Assembly: GCA_035548055.1 (NCBI GenBank)
Contig: DASZTL010000109.1
Span: 1 to 33,943, forward strand
Direction: 5' to 3'
Source: DASZTV01 sp035548055
GTDB taxonomy: Bacteria > Actinomycetota > Actinomycetes > JAFAQI01
Length of the DNA stretch: 33,943 nt
Shown: piece by piece, positions 7,014 through 15,206 of the stretch
Numbering within the stretch: position 1 is the stretch's first letter
Layout: each line of letters starts with the position of its first letter
Position numbers and translations under genes: made by a program
The notes under the pieces: generated by a model
Told to the model about the DNA's origin: nothing
The model's input: the letters and a program-made list of their open reading frames with translations, nothing else
Database searches by the model: none

Positions 7014-7949
7014 ATGACCACCGCATTCACCCGGCTCGTCGGCTGTCATTCGCCGATCCAGCTCGCCCCGGTCGGCGGCGGGGTGGGCACGCCGGAGCTC
7101 GCTCTGGCGGTGTGCGAGACCGGCGGACTCGGGATGATTCACTCGCTCGACGCGACGCCGCTCTCGGACCGTCTCGCCTGGCTTCGTGACCGCACCGCCG
7201 CGCCGTACGGCGTCGGGTTCTTCGGGTTCCACCTGTCCCACCTGGCCTCCGACCTCGAGCTCGCAGCCGCTACCTCGCGCGTCGTCGACGTCTTCTGGAG
7301 CGATCCCGATCCTGATGCCGTCATGCGAATCCATGCCGGCGGCGCCCTTGCCCTCTGGCAGGTCGGCTCAGTAGACGAAGGGCTAGCGGCCGCCGACGCA
7401 GGGTGTGACGCCGTGGTCGCGCAAGGGGTCGAGGCCGGCGGACACGTCCGCGGAACCACACCACTTCGTGCCCTCCTCGATGAGCTCGTGCCGAGAGTGG
7501 CCATTCCCGTGGTCGCCGCCGGCGGCATCACGACCGGCGCCCACGTCCGCAGGGCGCTCGACAGCGGGGCATCGGCCGTTCGCGTCGGCACCCGGTTTCT
7601 TGCTACGACCGAGTCGGCGGCACATCCCGACTACCTTGCAGCACTCGTCGCGGCGAAGGGCGAGCAGGACACCGAGTTGACGACCGCATTCCACGTGGGC
7701 TGGGAGGGCGCACCGCACCGGGTACTGCGTGACGCAATCATCGCTGCCGGCTCGGAACCGAGCCCCACCGCGTGGCTGGGGCACGGAACCTCGCGTGCAC
7801 CCGTGGAGCGGTGGTCGGCACTCCCGCCGACGACGAGTTGCAGCGGCACGGTCACCGGTATGGCCATGTACGCCGGCACCGGCGTGGGTGAGGTCACGGA
7901 GATCCTGAGCGCCGCTGAGGTAATGCAGTTGCTGCTCGGCGTTGAATGA
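7014..7949 (+). CDS. Nitronate monooxygenase (2-nitropropane dioxygenase family), 311 aa
   Basis: This is an FMN-dependent TIM-barrel enzyme that oxidises alkyl nitronates or related substrates. Family marks are the N-terminal PIQLAPVGGGVGTPELA phosphate/flavin region, the GCDAVVAQGVEAGGHVRG segment with the catalytic His, the IPVVAAGGI strand, and GASAVRVGTRFLATTES for FMN-phosphate binding. The C-terminal part holds the AMYAGTGVGEV segment. ATG at 7014 has AGGA 7 nt upstream. The downstream ABM-domain gene starts at or just before its stop, which suggests translational coupling and a shared pathway. The physiological substrate is unknown. Confidence 0.9.
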   Translation: MTTAFTRLVGCHSPIQLAPVGGGVGTPELALAVCETGGLGMIHSLDATPLSDRLAWLRDRTAAPYGVGFFGFHLSHLASDLELAAATSRVVDVFWSDPDPDAVMRIHAGGALALWQVGSVDEGLAAADAGCDAVVAQGVEAGGHVRGTTPLRALLDELVPRVAIPVVAAGGITTGAHVRRALDSGASAVRVGTRFLATTESAAHPDYLAALVAAKGEQDTELTTAFHVGWEGAPHRVLRDAIIAAGSEPSPTAWLGHGTSRAPVERWSALPPTTSCSGTVTGMAMYAGTGVGEVTEILSAAEVMQLLLGVE

Positions 7950-7953
7950 CGTC

Positions 7954-8280
7954 ATGGCGCCCGAGTTCACCGCCCAACAGATCGTCACGGTCTTTCGCTC
8001 CCGGCTCATGCCGGACGCCGACCCGCAGTACGTCGAGCACGCGGAGCAGATGAGTGACCTGGTCCAGACGATGCCCGGCTATGTCGACCACAAGTCGTTC
8101 ACCGCACGCGATGGCGAGCGGGTGACGATTGTGACCTTCGCCGACCGCGACTCACATGAGGCCTGGCGACTGCAGGCCGACCATGTCGAGGCGCAGCGGG
8201 CCGGCATCGCGACGTACTACGACACCTACTCCCTGCAGGTCGCGACTGTCGACAAGGTGTCGAGGTTCGTCCGCCGGTGA
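7954..8280 (+). CDS. Antibiotic biosynthesis monooxygenase (ABM) domain protein, 108 aa
   Basis: This small single-domain ferredoxin-like protein has the ABM pattern: a VTVFRSRLMPDADPQY opening, a central MPGYVDHKSFTARDGERVTI hairpin, and a C-terminal HEAWRLQADHVEAQ helix with its His. Such domains act as cofactor-free monooxygenases or as dimeric accessory proteins. ATG at 7954 is chosen. A TTG at 7942 would overlap the stop of the nitronate monooxygenase and is also possible. It follows that gene directly, so the two are likely one operon. Confidence 0.8.
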   Translation: MAPEFTAQQIVTVFRSRLMPDADPQYVEHAEQMSDLVQTMPGYVDHKSFTARDGERVTIVTFADRDSHEAWRLQADHVEAQRAGIATYYDTYSLQVATVDKVSRFVRR

Positions 8281-8323
8281 TCAGCCAGACGGTCCGCCGT
8301 CGACACGTCGGGTCCCGCACCCG

Positions 8324-9088
8324 CTACAGGCTCCGGTACAACCCGCCGTCTACGAGGATCTGGGCGCCGTTGATGTAGCCGGCGGCGTCGCTGGCGAGGA
8401 AGACGCACAGCCCGACGAGATCCGCGGGCACGCCGATCCGGCCCATCGGGTTGATCACCGCGGCCTGTTCCTTGAAGCCCTCCGGCCAGGCGAGCGTGAT
8501 GTCGGTATCGAAGGCGCCAGGGAGCACCAGGTTCGCGCGGACCTTCGGTGCGAAGGTTCCGGCCAGCCCGAGGGTGAGCGCGTTCAGTCCGGCTTTCGCC
8601 ATTGCATACGGCAGCTCGACCGCGGTCGGGCGCAACGAGCCGGCGGTGGAGACGTTGATGATCGAGCCACCGTCCCCTGCGACCATTCGAGCCCCGAACA
8701 AGGAGGCGAGACGAAACGGCCCACGTGCGTTGACGGCGTGAACCTTGTCGTAGAGCTCCTGGCTGACCGACGAAAGACCGTCGTACCGCGGTGACATGCC
8801 TGCGTTGTTGATCAGGACGTCACAGCGTCCGAACTCCGAGTACACCGCCTCGACCAGATGGTCGCAGTCCGACCAGTCACCGACATGGCATCGGAGGCCA
8901 AGCGTGCGAACTCCGGTCGCCGCGGCGATCTCACCCGCTGCGCGTTCACAGGCGTCGACCTTCCGGCTCGCAACGACCACATCCGCACCGGCTTCCGCAA
9001 GCCCTTCGGCAAGGGCGCGACCGATGCCGCGACTTCCACCGGTGACGACCGCAAGCTTGCCGTTAAGGTCCAGGCTCATCCCATCCAT
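8324..9088 (-). CDS. Short-chain dehydrogenase/reductase (SDR), 254 aa
   Basis: This is a classical SDR. The cofactor motif TGGSRGIG lies near residue 20, and basic residues after the second strand (ASRKVDA) point to NADP(H) by family rule. NNAGMSPRY, the catalytic Ser in INVSTAGS, and YAMAK carrying the Tyr-Lys pair are all present. The end reads YINGAQILVDGG. The frame is open further upstream, but the SDR fold begins at LNGKLAVVTGG, so ATG at 9088 (or 9079) is used. This keeps it clear of the divergent methyltransferase start at 9124. The substrate is unknown. Confidence 0.85.
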   Translation of the reverse strand: MDGMSLDLNGKLAVVTGGSRGIGRALAEGLAEAGADVVVASRKVDACERAAGEIAAATGVRTLGLRCHVGDWSDCDHLVEAVYSEFGRCDVLINNAGMSPRYDGLSSVSQELYDKVHAVNARGPFRLASLFGARMVAGDGGSIINVSTAGSLRPTAVELPYAMAKAGLNALTLGLAGTFAPKVRANLVLPGAFDTDITLAWPEGFKEQAAVINPMGRIGVPADLVGLCVFLASDAAGYINGAQILVDGGLYRSL

Positions 9089-9123
9089 CAGCACATCTTC
9101 ACCGATCCGCGCAGGAGCAGGGC

Positions 9124-9927
9124 ATGGATGAGCAACACACTCGATGGTCGGCCGACATGCCCGACGCCTACGACAGACTGCTGGCTCCGGCCATCTTCGA
9201 GCCGTACGCACGTGATCTTGCACACCGAGTCGCGGCGAGCTCACCGGCGCGCCTGGTCGAGATCGCGGCCGGCACCGGCATCGTCACACGCGCGCTGCTG
9301 GACGTGCCGGGAGTCGTCGACGTCGTCGCGACGGACCTCAATCCCGCGATGGTGGAGCTCGGCCGGCAGCGGGTTCCGCGAGCGTCTTGGGAGGTCGCCG
9401 ACGCGCTCACCCTGCCGTTCGAGGACTGCGAGTTCGACGCAGTCGTCTGCCAGTTCGGCGTGATGTTCTTCCCCGACAAGGTCGCCGGCATGGCGCAGGC
9501 GCGCCGCGTCCTCGCCGACGGCGGGACGTTCCACGCGAACAGCTGGGGTGCGCTCGAGACGCACGGGATCGAAGTCGCTTACCTGAGGGCCCTGAAGGCG
9601 GTCTTGAACGAGGAGCCGCCCGACTTCCTCGCAACCGTTCCGCATGGGTACGCCGATCCCGACCGGCTCGCCAGCGACGCCCGCGCTGCCGGTTTCACCT
9701 CCGTCAGGGTCGACATCGTGACGTTGACCAATGCGGCGATGACGCCTCGTGATGCGGCTGTCGGCTACACGACAGGAACGCCGATGCGAGCTGGCCTCGA
9801 AGCCAAAGGCGACCTCGCCGCCCTGGCCGACGCCATCGCCGGAGAGATGGAGCGCTTGCTGGGCGCCGATCCGGTGGAGCTGCCGATGACCGCCAACGTC
9901 CTCACGGCCGCGGTTCAGCGGGCGTAG
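9124..9927 (+). CDS. Class I SAM-dependent methyltransferase, 267 aa
   Basis: Methyltransferase-11/25-type fold: motif I is VEIAAGTGIVT (about 46-56), the acidic residue ending strand 2 is in VATDLNPAMV, and the motif IV region is FDAVVCQFGVMFFPD. Family members methylate small molecules such as quinones or secondary metabolites. The substrate is not predictable here. ATG at 9124 has AGGAG 6 nt upstream. It diverges from the SDR (35 bp) and its 3' end overlaps the convergent glycosyltransferase gene by 13 bp. Confidence 0.85.
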   Translation: MDEQHTRWSADMPDAYDRLLAPAIFEPYARDLAHRVAASSPARLVEIAAGTGIVTRALLDVPGVVDVVATDLNPAMVELGRQRVPRASWEVADALTLPFEDCEFDAVVCQFGVMFFPDKVAGMAQARRVLADGGTFHANSWGALETHGIEVAYLRALKAVLNEEPPDFLATVPHGYADPDRLASDARAAGFTSVRVDIVTLTNAAMTPRDAAVGYTTGTPMRAGLEAKGDLAALADAIAGEMERLLGADPVELPMTANVLTAAVQRA

Positions 9928-11003
9928 ACCTCCTCGAGCCGAGGCACCACAGCATCGCGCCAGTCGTAGGAAGCCGCCACGGCCCGACAGGCCGTCGTCG
10001 TGCTCGCCTCACGCGCAAGCCGCAAGCCCGTCCGCAGCCCGTCAGCCAGGTCCGCTGCGGTCGGTCCGACTACGGCGCCGACCCTGGGAGAGCTGACGAT
10101 GTCGGCTGGACCGCCGGAGTCGGCTCGGACTACTGCCGGCGTACCTGACGCGAGCGCCTCGACGACGACGAGGCCGAACGCCTCCGCGACCGAGGGCAGG
10201 CACAGGACCCACGCGGCGGCATAGCGTGCCCGCAGCTCGGTCTCATCGACCGCTTCACAGACGGTGACAGCGCCGCGGGCCGCGGCCGTGGCAGTGGCGA
10301 GCGCGCGGCTCGCATCCCCTTGCCCGAGCAGCCACAGTTGGACGTCGGGCACATCGGTGAGGATGAGATCGAGTGCCTCGAGCAACAGCTCGAGGTTCTT
10401 CCTCGGCTCGTCGACCTGACTCGAGAACACGATCGTCGGCCGTGGATCGCGCGAGCCCGGCCGGTACGCCTCGAGATCCACGCCCGGGTTCACGACGACG
10501 CCGTCACGGCCGTAGTCCCGCCGCAGGTAGTCGGCCGTACTGTTGGACAGGCACACGTAGACGTCGATGTTGCGCACGACGAAGTCCTGGAATCGTCGAT
10601 CTCGGCGCCGGTCGCGGGAAGCCTTCGCCGGGTAGCCGAGGTCGGTGTACACACTGCGCACACCACGGCGCACGCGCGAGAGGGCGGCCGCGGCGGCCGC
10701 GTCCGGGACGCCGATCGCGTGCCAGACATCCATCCGACGAAGCGCGAGCCGGGCCAGGCTCTGCACTCCGAAGTTCACCTCGACAGCCTGTTGACCGAAC
10801 CACCTCCCGCCGCGACCGTGCCGCCGCATTCGGTGGGTCTCCACACCCAACACCGAGTCGCGGTCGGGCGCGCCCGGCGAGGTGGACCAGATCGTGACGT
10901 CGTGACCAGCGGCGGCAAGGGCAGCCGCTTGCTGATGCGCCAGCCGCTCCCCTCCTCGCCGTACCTCCGGCCAGCAGTAGGGCGTGGTGATCACGATCCG
11001 CAT
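9915..11003 (-). CDS. GT4-family glycosyltransferase, 362 aa
   Basis: This is a GT-B retaining glycosyltransferase, probably cytoplasmic and membrane-associated, acting on a lipid- or metabolite-linked acceptor. The N-terminal Rossmann domain opens MRIVITTPYCWPE with the GGGERLA-like acceptor loop (RRGGERLAHQ). The hinge region has VVVNPGVDLEAYRPG. The C-terminal nucleotide-sugar domain has the E-x7-E signature in EAFGLVVVEALASGTP followed by DSGGPADIV. ATG at 11003 has GAGG 6 nt upstream, and reading further upstream adds unrelated residues. It lies 88 bp behind the STAS gene on the same strand. Donor and acceptor are not predictable. Confidence 0.88.
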   Translation of the reverse strand: MRIVITTPYCWPEVRRGGERLAHQQAAALAAAGHDVTIWSTSPGAPDRDSVLGVETHRMRRHGRGGRWFGQQAVEVNFGVQSLARLALRRMDVWHAIGVPDAAAAAALSRVRRGVRSVYTDLGYPAKASRDRRRDRRFQDFVVRNIDVYVCLSNSTADYLRRDYGRDGVVVNPGVDLEAYRPGSRDPRPTIVFSSQVDEPRKNLELLLEALDLILTDVPDVQLWLLGQGDASRALATATAAARGAVTVCEAVDETELRARYAAAWVLCLPSVAEAFGLVVVEALASGTPAVVRADSGGPADIVSSPRVGAVVGPTAADLADGLRTGLRLAREASTTTACRAVAASYDWRDAVVPRLEEVYAR

Positions 11004-11091
11004 GTGCGCCTCAACTGACCCGAAGTCTGCGCAACACGAAACGACGGTAGCGGAGCAGCACACTGCTCAGCCGCAGCGAGACGCGTGACGC

Positions 11092-11442
11092 TCAGCCGGT
11101 GGCGAGCTCCATCGTCAGCACCCGGTTGAGGCGGGTCGCGGCGAGCAGCCGTTCGAGTCGCTGCGGCACATTGCGGAGAACCAGGCGCCGTTGGCGACGC
11201 TCCGCGAGGCGATGCGCGCCGACCAGCACACCCAGGCCACTTGCGTCGACGACCTCGACGCCGCCCAGATCGAGCACGAGGTCTCCGGTTCCGTGGTCGG
11301 CGGCCGTCACGAGCACGGCCCTGAGCTCGGCCACGGTCGCTGCGGCGAGCCGGCCCTCAACAGACACGAGCGAACCGGGATCGTCGACCGAGATTGCAAT
11401 CGCGGTCGAGGCGACTTGCGCTGGCTGTTGCACCGCCGACAT
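11092..11442 (-). CDS. STAS-domain anti-sigma factor antagonist, 116 aa
   Basis: This is a single STAS domain of SpoIIAA/RsbV type. The central strand and helix read VLDLGGVEVVDASGLGVLV, with the phosphorylatable Ser of the DxSG motif, followed by the usual RRLVLRNVP strand. In the family, a cognate anti-sigma kinase phosphorylates this Ser and dephosphorylation triggers partner switching. No kinase or sigma-factor gene is adjacent, so the partner must lie elsewhere. The start at 11442 is preceded by a strong GGAGGGCCGAGG. It follows murA by 96 bp. Confidence 0.88.
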   Translation of the reverse strand: MSAVQQPAQVASTAIAISVDDPGSLVSVEGRLAAATVAELRAVLVTAADHGTGDLVLDLGGVEVVDASGLGVLVGAHRLAERRQRRLVLRNVPQRLERLLAATRLNRVLTMELATG

Positions 11443-11491
11443 CCTCGGCCCTCCGTCGAGGTCGGTGTCCCCCTTCTTGAGTTAGACGCCC

Positions 11492-11507
11492 ACCATCGCA
11501 CGATGGT
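11492..11507. other. Perfect 7-bp dyad between murA and the STAS gene
   Basis: ACCATCG and CGATGGT are separated by two bases, giving a hairpin or operator-like palindrome 50-65 nt upstream of the STAS start and 32 nt downstream of the murA stop. No T-tract follows on either strand. It could be a weak terminator of murA or a binding site for STAS-gene control. Confidence 0.35.
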
Positions 11508-11538
11508 TGCCTCAGCGCCCGACATTTGTGTGTGAGGC

Positions 11539-12804
11539 TCAGATCAGCGTGTCGTCCTCGACGCGGCAGATGTTGGCACCGAGGCCCTGCAGTGTCTCGA
11601 CGAATGACTGATAGCCCCTGTCGACGTGGAACGCGTCGGCGATCGTGGTGACCCCGTCGGCGACGACACCGGCGAGGACGAGAGCCGCGCCGGCCCGGAT
11701 GTCAGTCGCACGTACCGGGGCCCCCGACAGCCGCTCCCGGCCTCGGACGATGGCGTGATGGCCGTCAGTGCGAACGTCGGCAGCCAACCGGACGAGCTCG
11801 TCGATGAACATGAAGCGGCCCTCGAAGATGTTCTCTGTCACGAAGGCCACACCATCAGCAACGGAGTTCATCGCGATCGCCATCGGTTGAAGGTCGGTCG
11901 GGAAGCCCGGGTACGGCAGCGTCACGACGTCGACGGCACGCGGTCGCCCATCGCACGACACGGCGAACCCGTCGTCGTACGTCGTCACCGTCGCGCCGGC
12001 TTGGACGAGCTTGTCCAGCGCGATCTCGAGGTTCTCGTGGGCGGCGCCACGCACGCGGATGTCACCCTGCGTCATCGTTGCGGCGAACGCCCAGGTGCCG
12101 GCGACTATGCGGTCGGCAACGACGCGGTGCTCGGCCGGATGCAGCGCGTCGACACCGTCGACCACCAGGGTCGATGTCCCGATGCCGCCGATCTGGGCGC
12201 CCATCGCGACCAACATCTCGCAAAGGTCGACGATCTCCGGCTCACGCGCGGCGTTGTCGATCGACGTCGTACCCTTCGCGAGCACCGCCGCCATCAGGAT
12301 GTTCTCGGTCGCCCCCACACTCGGGAAGTCGAGCCAGATCTGGGCACCGGCCAGCTGCGCTGCCTCTGCGACCAGGTAGCCGTGCGTGTTGTCGAAGACC
12401 GCCCCGAGTCGCTCCAAGCCCATGATGTGGAGATCCAGTGCACGCGAGCCAATCGCGTCACCACCTGGCAATGCCACCTTCGCCCGCCCGGTACGCGCGA
12501 GCAGTGGGCCGAGGACGCACACTGATCCGCGAATGCGTCGGACGTGGTCGTAGTCAGCCTCGTAGCCGAGCTCCTCGGGCACGGTGATCGCGACGTCCGG
12601 AGCTTCGCCCTCGACGGTGGCCCCGAGACCGTTGAGGACCTCCCCCATGATCGGAACGTCGCCGATGTCGGGCACGTTCGTCAACCGGGTCGTACCGCTT
12701 GCGAGGAGTGACGCTGCCATCACCTTGAGGACGCTGTTCTTTGCGCCGGCAACGTTCGCCACCCCCGACAGACGGGTGCCGCCGACGACTTCGAACCGCT
12801 CCAC
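11539..12804 (-). CDS. murA: UDP-N-acetylglucosamine 1-carboxyvinyltransferase MurA, 421 aa
   Basis: This enzyme transfers enolpyruvyl from PEP to UDP-GlcNAc, the first committed step of peptidoglycan synthesis, in the cytoplasm. The substrate-binding Lys22-Asn23 occurs in GAKNSVLK, the two-fold EPSP-synthase-like fold is full length, and the loop reads LPGGDAIGSRALDLH. Asp116 stands where E. coli has the catalytic Cys115, as in mycobacterial MurA, a change known to give intrinsic fosfomycin resistance. GTG at 12804 begins the conserved ERFEVVGG. An upstream in-frame reading adds 19 unconserved residues. The gene diverges from the adenosyltransferase (58 bp). Confidence 0.96.
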   Translation of the reverse strand: MERFEVVGGTRLSGVANVAGAKNSVLKVMAASLLASGTTRLTNVPDIGDVPIMGEVLNGLGATVEGEAPDVAITVPEELGYEADYDHVRRIRGSVCVLGPLLARTGRAKVALPGGDAIGSRALDLHIMGLERLGAVFDNTHGYLVAEAAQLAGAQIWLDFPSVGATENILMAAVLAKGTTSIDNAAREPEIVDLCEMLVAMGAQIGGIGTSTLVVDGVDALHPAEHRVVADRIVAGTWAFAATMTQGDIRVRGAAHENLEIALDKLVQAGATVTTYDDGFAVSCDGRPRAVDVVTLPYPGFPTDLQPMAIAMNSVADGVAFVTENIFEGRFMFIDELVRLAADVRTDGHHAIVRGRERLSGAPVRATDIRAGAALVLAGVVADGVTTIADAFHVDRGYQSFVETLQGLGANICRVEDDTLI

Positions 12805-12862
12805 GTGCGAAGGGTACGTCGCGCGCCTCATGTGAGCAGCGTGGGCGACTAGGGTCGGCATC

Positions 12863-13462
12863 GTGAGCGCCCGCCAGCGGAAGACGTCGACCGTGCACCT
12901 GACGCGGATCTACACCCGCGTCGGCGACGACGGCACAACGGCACTCGGGGACATGAGCCGCACCACGAAGGCGTCTCCCCGGGTCGTGGCGTATGGGGAC
13001 GTCGACGAGGCGAACTCGAGCATCGGCGCCGCACTCGCACTCGGTGGGCTCGACGCGGAGCTCGCCGATCTGCTGATCACCGTTCAGAACGACCTGTTCG
13101 ACATCGGCGCCGACCTCTGCACGCCCATCGTGCCTGACCCCAAGTGGGAGCCGCTGCGCGTCGAGCAGTCCTACGTCGACCGCCTCGAGGCGGCTTGCGA
13201 CACGTTCAACGCCCGGCTGCAGGCCCTGGACTCCTTCATCCTCCCGGGCGGCGCTCCCGGCGCAGCGCTGTTGCACGTCGCGCGCACCGTGACACGACGA
13301 GCCGAGCGCTCGGTGTGGGTGCTGATCGAGCTGGAGCCCGCTGCGACGAACCCGCTGACCGCGAAGTACCTCAACCGGCTTTCGGACCTGCTGTTCATCC
13401 TGGCCCGGGTCGCGAACCTGCCGACCGGCGACGTGAGATGGACCCCGGCAGCCGGTCGCTAG
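12863..13462 (+). CDS. Cob(I)alamin adenosyltransferase, PduO type, 199 aa
   Basis: This ATP:corrinoid adenosyltransferase makes adenosylcobalamin. The ATP-binding N-terminus reads TRIYTRVGDDGTTALGD, followed by VVAYGDVDEANSSIG. The conserved FILPGG and the RRAERSVW helix (Arg-x-x-Glu-Arg) come later, and the end reads LNRLSDLLFILAR, all PduO/MMAB-family marks. The position between atpC and murA on the opposite strand matches other Actinobacteria, such as the Rv1314c locus of M. tuberculosis. GTG at 12863 has AGGG 8 nt upstream. The 3' end lies 6 bp from the convergent atpC stop. Confidence 0.93.
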   Translation: MSARQRKTSTVHLTRIYTRVGDDGTTALGDMSRTTKASPRVVAYGDVDEANSSIGAALALGGLDAELADLLITVQNDLFDIGADLCTPIVPDPKWEPLRVEQSYVDRLEAACDTFNARLQALDSFILPGGAPGAALLHVARTVTRRAERSVWVLIELEPAATNPLTAKYLNRLSDLLFILARVANLPTGDVRWTPAAGR

Positions 13463-13468
13463 CCTCCG

Positions 13469-13741
13469 TTAGCCCGACTCGCCCTCGAGGGTGACGGTCT
13501 CGGCGAGGATCTTCACACCCTCCGCGCTCACCGACAGGAACCCACCACTGACATTTGCCACGAGATCCCCTTCGCCGCCGCGGCGAATGGTGATCGGTGC
13601 CTCCACGAGGACACCGAGCAGCGGGATGTGCCGGGGCAAGATGCCGATCTCACCGTCGACCGTGCGGGCACGAACGAACTCCGCCTCCCCGGACCACACC
13701 ATCCGGTCGGGAGCGACGAGGTCGACCTGCATCGTTGCCAC
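13469..13741 (-). CDS. atpC: ATP synthase epsilon subunit, short form lacking the helical C-terminal domain, 90 aa
   Basis: The epsilon subunit is part of the F1 central stalk and couples gamma to the c-ring. The N-terminal beta-sandwich is complete: VDLVAPDRMVWSGEAEFV, GEIGILPRHIPLLG, VSGGFLSVSAEGVKILAE. The protein stops at residue 90, whereas mycobacterial and Streptomyces AtpC run to roughly 120 residues with a helical C-terminal domain that modulates ATPase activity. No continuation of that domain is seen in other frames. The stop lies 6 bp from the convergent adenosyltransferase gene, and the DUF2550 gene often found here is absent. GTG at 13741 is used; ATG at 13732 is possible. Confidence 0.93.
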   Translation of the reverse strand: MATMQVDLVAPDRMVWSGEAEFVRARTVDGEIGILPRHIPLLGVLVEAPITIRRGGEGDLVANVSGGFLSVSAEGVKILAETVTLEGESG

Positions 13742-13759
13742 TGCTTCGCCTACCCCGCG

Positions 13760-15205
13760 TTACTCTGCGAGCCGCTTGGCGTTGGCCTCGACGTCTTCGA
13801 CGCCGCCGCACATGAAGAACGCCTGCTCCGGCTGCTCGTCGAACTCGCCGTCACAGAGCCGCTTGAAGGAGTCGATCGTCTCCGCGAGCGGAACGAACTT
13901 GCCCGGGATGCCGGTGAACTGCTCCGCCACGAAGAAGGGCTGCGACAGGAAGCGCTCGATCCGGCGTGCGCGGTTGACAGTGATGCGGTCCTCTTCGGAG
14001 AGCTCGTCGATGCCGAGGATCGCGATGATGTCCTGCAGGTCGCGGTAACGCTGCAGGATCTCCTGGGTACGACGGGCGACCTGGTAGTGCTCGTCGCCGA
14101 CGTAGCGCGGGTCGAGGATCCGCGAGGTCGAGTCGAGCGGGTCGACGGCCGGGTAGATGCCCTTCTCCGAGATCGACCGAGAGAGAACGGTGGTCGCGTC
14201 GAGGTGAGCGAACGTGGTGTGCGGCGCCGGGTCGGTGATGTCGTCCGCGGGGACGTAGATCGCCTGCAGCGACGTGATGGAGTGACCACGTGTCGAGGTG
14301 ATCCGCTCCTGCAGCTCCCCCATCTCGTCCGCCAGCGTGGGCTGGTAGCCAACAGCCGACGGCATGCGGCCGAGCAGCGTCGACACCTCGGAACCTGCCT
14401 GGGTGAACCGGAAGATGTTGTCGATGAACAGCAGCACGTCTTGCTTCTGCACGTCGCGGAAGTACTCCGCCATCGTGAGGCCGGCGAGCGCGATCCGAAG
14501 GCGGGTGCCCGGCGGCTCATCCATCTGACCGAACACGAGGGCGGTGTCCTTGAGGACGTCCGCCTCCTCCATCTCGAGGTAGAGGTCGTTGCCCTCGCGG
14601 GTGCGCTCACCGACACCGGCGAACACCGAGCGCCCGCCGAACTGCTGGGCGACTCGGCGGATCATCTCCTGGATGACGACGGTCTTGCCGACACCGGCAC
14701 CGCCGAACATGCCGATCTTGCCGCCTCGCACGTATGGCGCGAGCAGATCGATGACCTTGATGCCGGTCTCGAACATCTCGGTCCGCGGCTCGAGCTCGTC
14801 GATCGGCGGGGACGGGCGGTGGATCGGCCAGCGCTCGGCAACCTCGATCTTGTCCGCCGTGGTGTCGAGCGCATCGCCGAGCACGTTCCAGACGTGACCC
14901 AGCGTGGCGTCGCCGACCGGCACGGAGATGGGGGCGCCGGTGTCCTGCACCTCGGCGCCGCGGATAAGGCCGTCGGTCGGCTGCATCGAAATCGCCCGAA
15001 CCATGTTGTCGCCGATGTGGCCGGCGACTTCCAGGGTCAGGGTGCGCACATCCTCGCCGAGCGTGCGCTCGACGGTCAGCGCGTTGTAGATCTCCGGCAT
15101 GCCGTCGGGAGCGAACTCGACGTCGACGACCGGACCGATGACGCGGACGACACGGCCGGTGGCACCCTGGCCCGTGGTCGACTGCTCGGTGGCGGTGGCT
15201 GTCAT
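13760..15205 (-). CDS. atpD: ATP synthase beta subunit, 481 aa
   Basis: This is the catalytic subunit of F1. The Walker A motif GGAGVGKT lies at about 168-175, followed by the GERTREGNDLY segment with the catalytic Glu region, the Walker B strand VLLFIDNIFRF, and the DELSEED-type sequence ELSEED in the C-terminal domain. ATG at 15205 is chosen because it follows the atpG stop by one base and has AGGAAGTGAG upstream. A longer in-frame reading would overlap atpG. The N-terminal 15 residues are Thr/Gln-rich and unconserved. Confidence 0.97.
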   Translation of the reverse strand: MTATATEQSTTGQGATGRVVRVIGPVVDVEFAPDGMPEIYNALTVERTLGEDVRTLTLEVAGHIGDNMVRAISMQPTDGLIRGAEVQDTGAPISVPVGDATLGHVWNVLGDALDTTADKIEVAERWPIHRPSPPIDELEPRTEMFETGIKVIDLLAPYVRGGKIGMFGGAGVGKTVVIQEMIRRVAQQFGGRSVFAGVGERTREGNDLYLEMEEADVLKDTALVFGQMDEPPGTRLRIALAGLTMAEYFRDVQKQDVLLFIDNIFRFTQAGSEVSTLLGRMPSAVGYQPTLADEMGELQERITSTRGHSITSLQAIYVPADDITDPAPHTTFAHLDATTVLSRSISEKGIYPAVDPLDSTSRILDPRYVGDEHYQVARRTQEILQRYRDLQDIIAILGIDELSEEDRITVNRARRIERFLSQPFFVAEQFTGIPGKFVPLAETIDSFKRLCDGEFDEQPEQAFFMCGGVEDVEANAKRLAE

Positions 15206-15206
15206 T

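Noticed and set aside
4873..7017. 714-codon open frame on the plus strand
   Set aside because: It lies antisense to the DHFR-like gene and the Na+/H+ antiporter. The product is rich in Arg, His, Gln and Asp with no family pattern, as expected for a GC-rich shadow frame.
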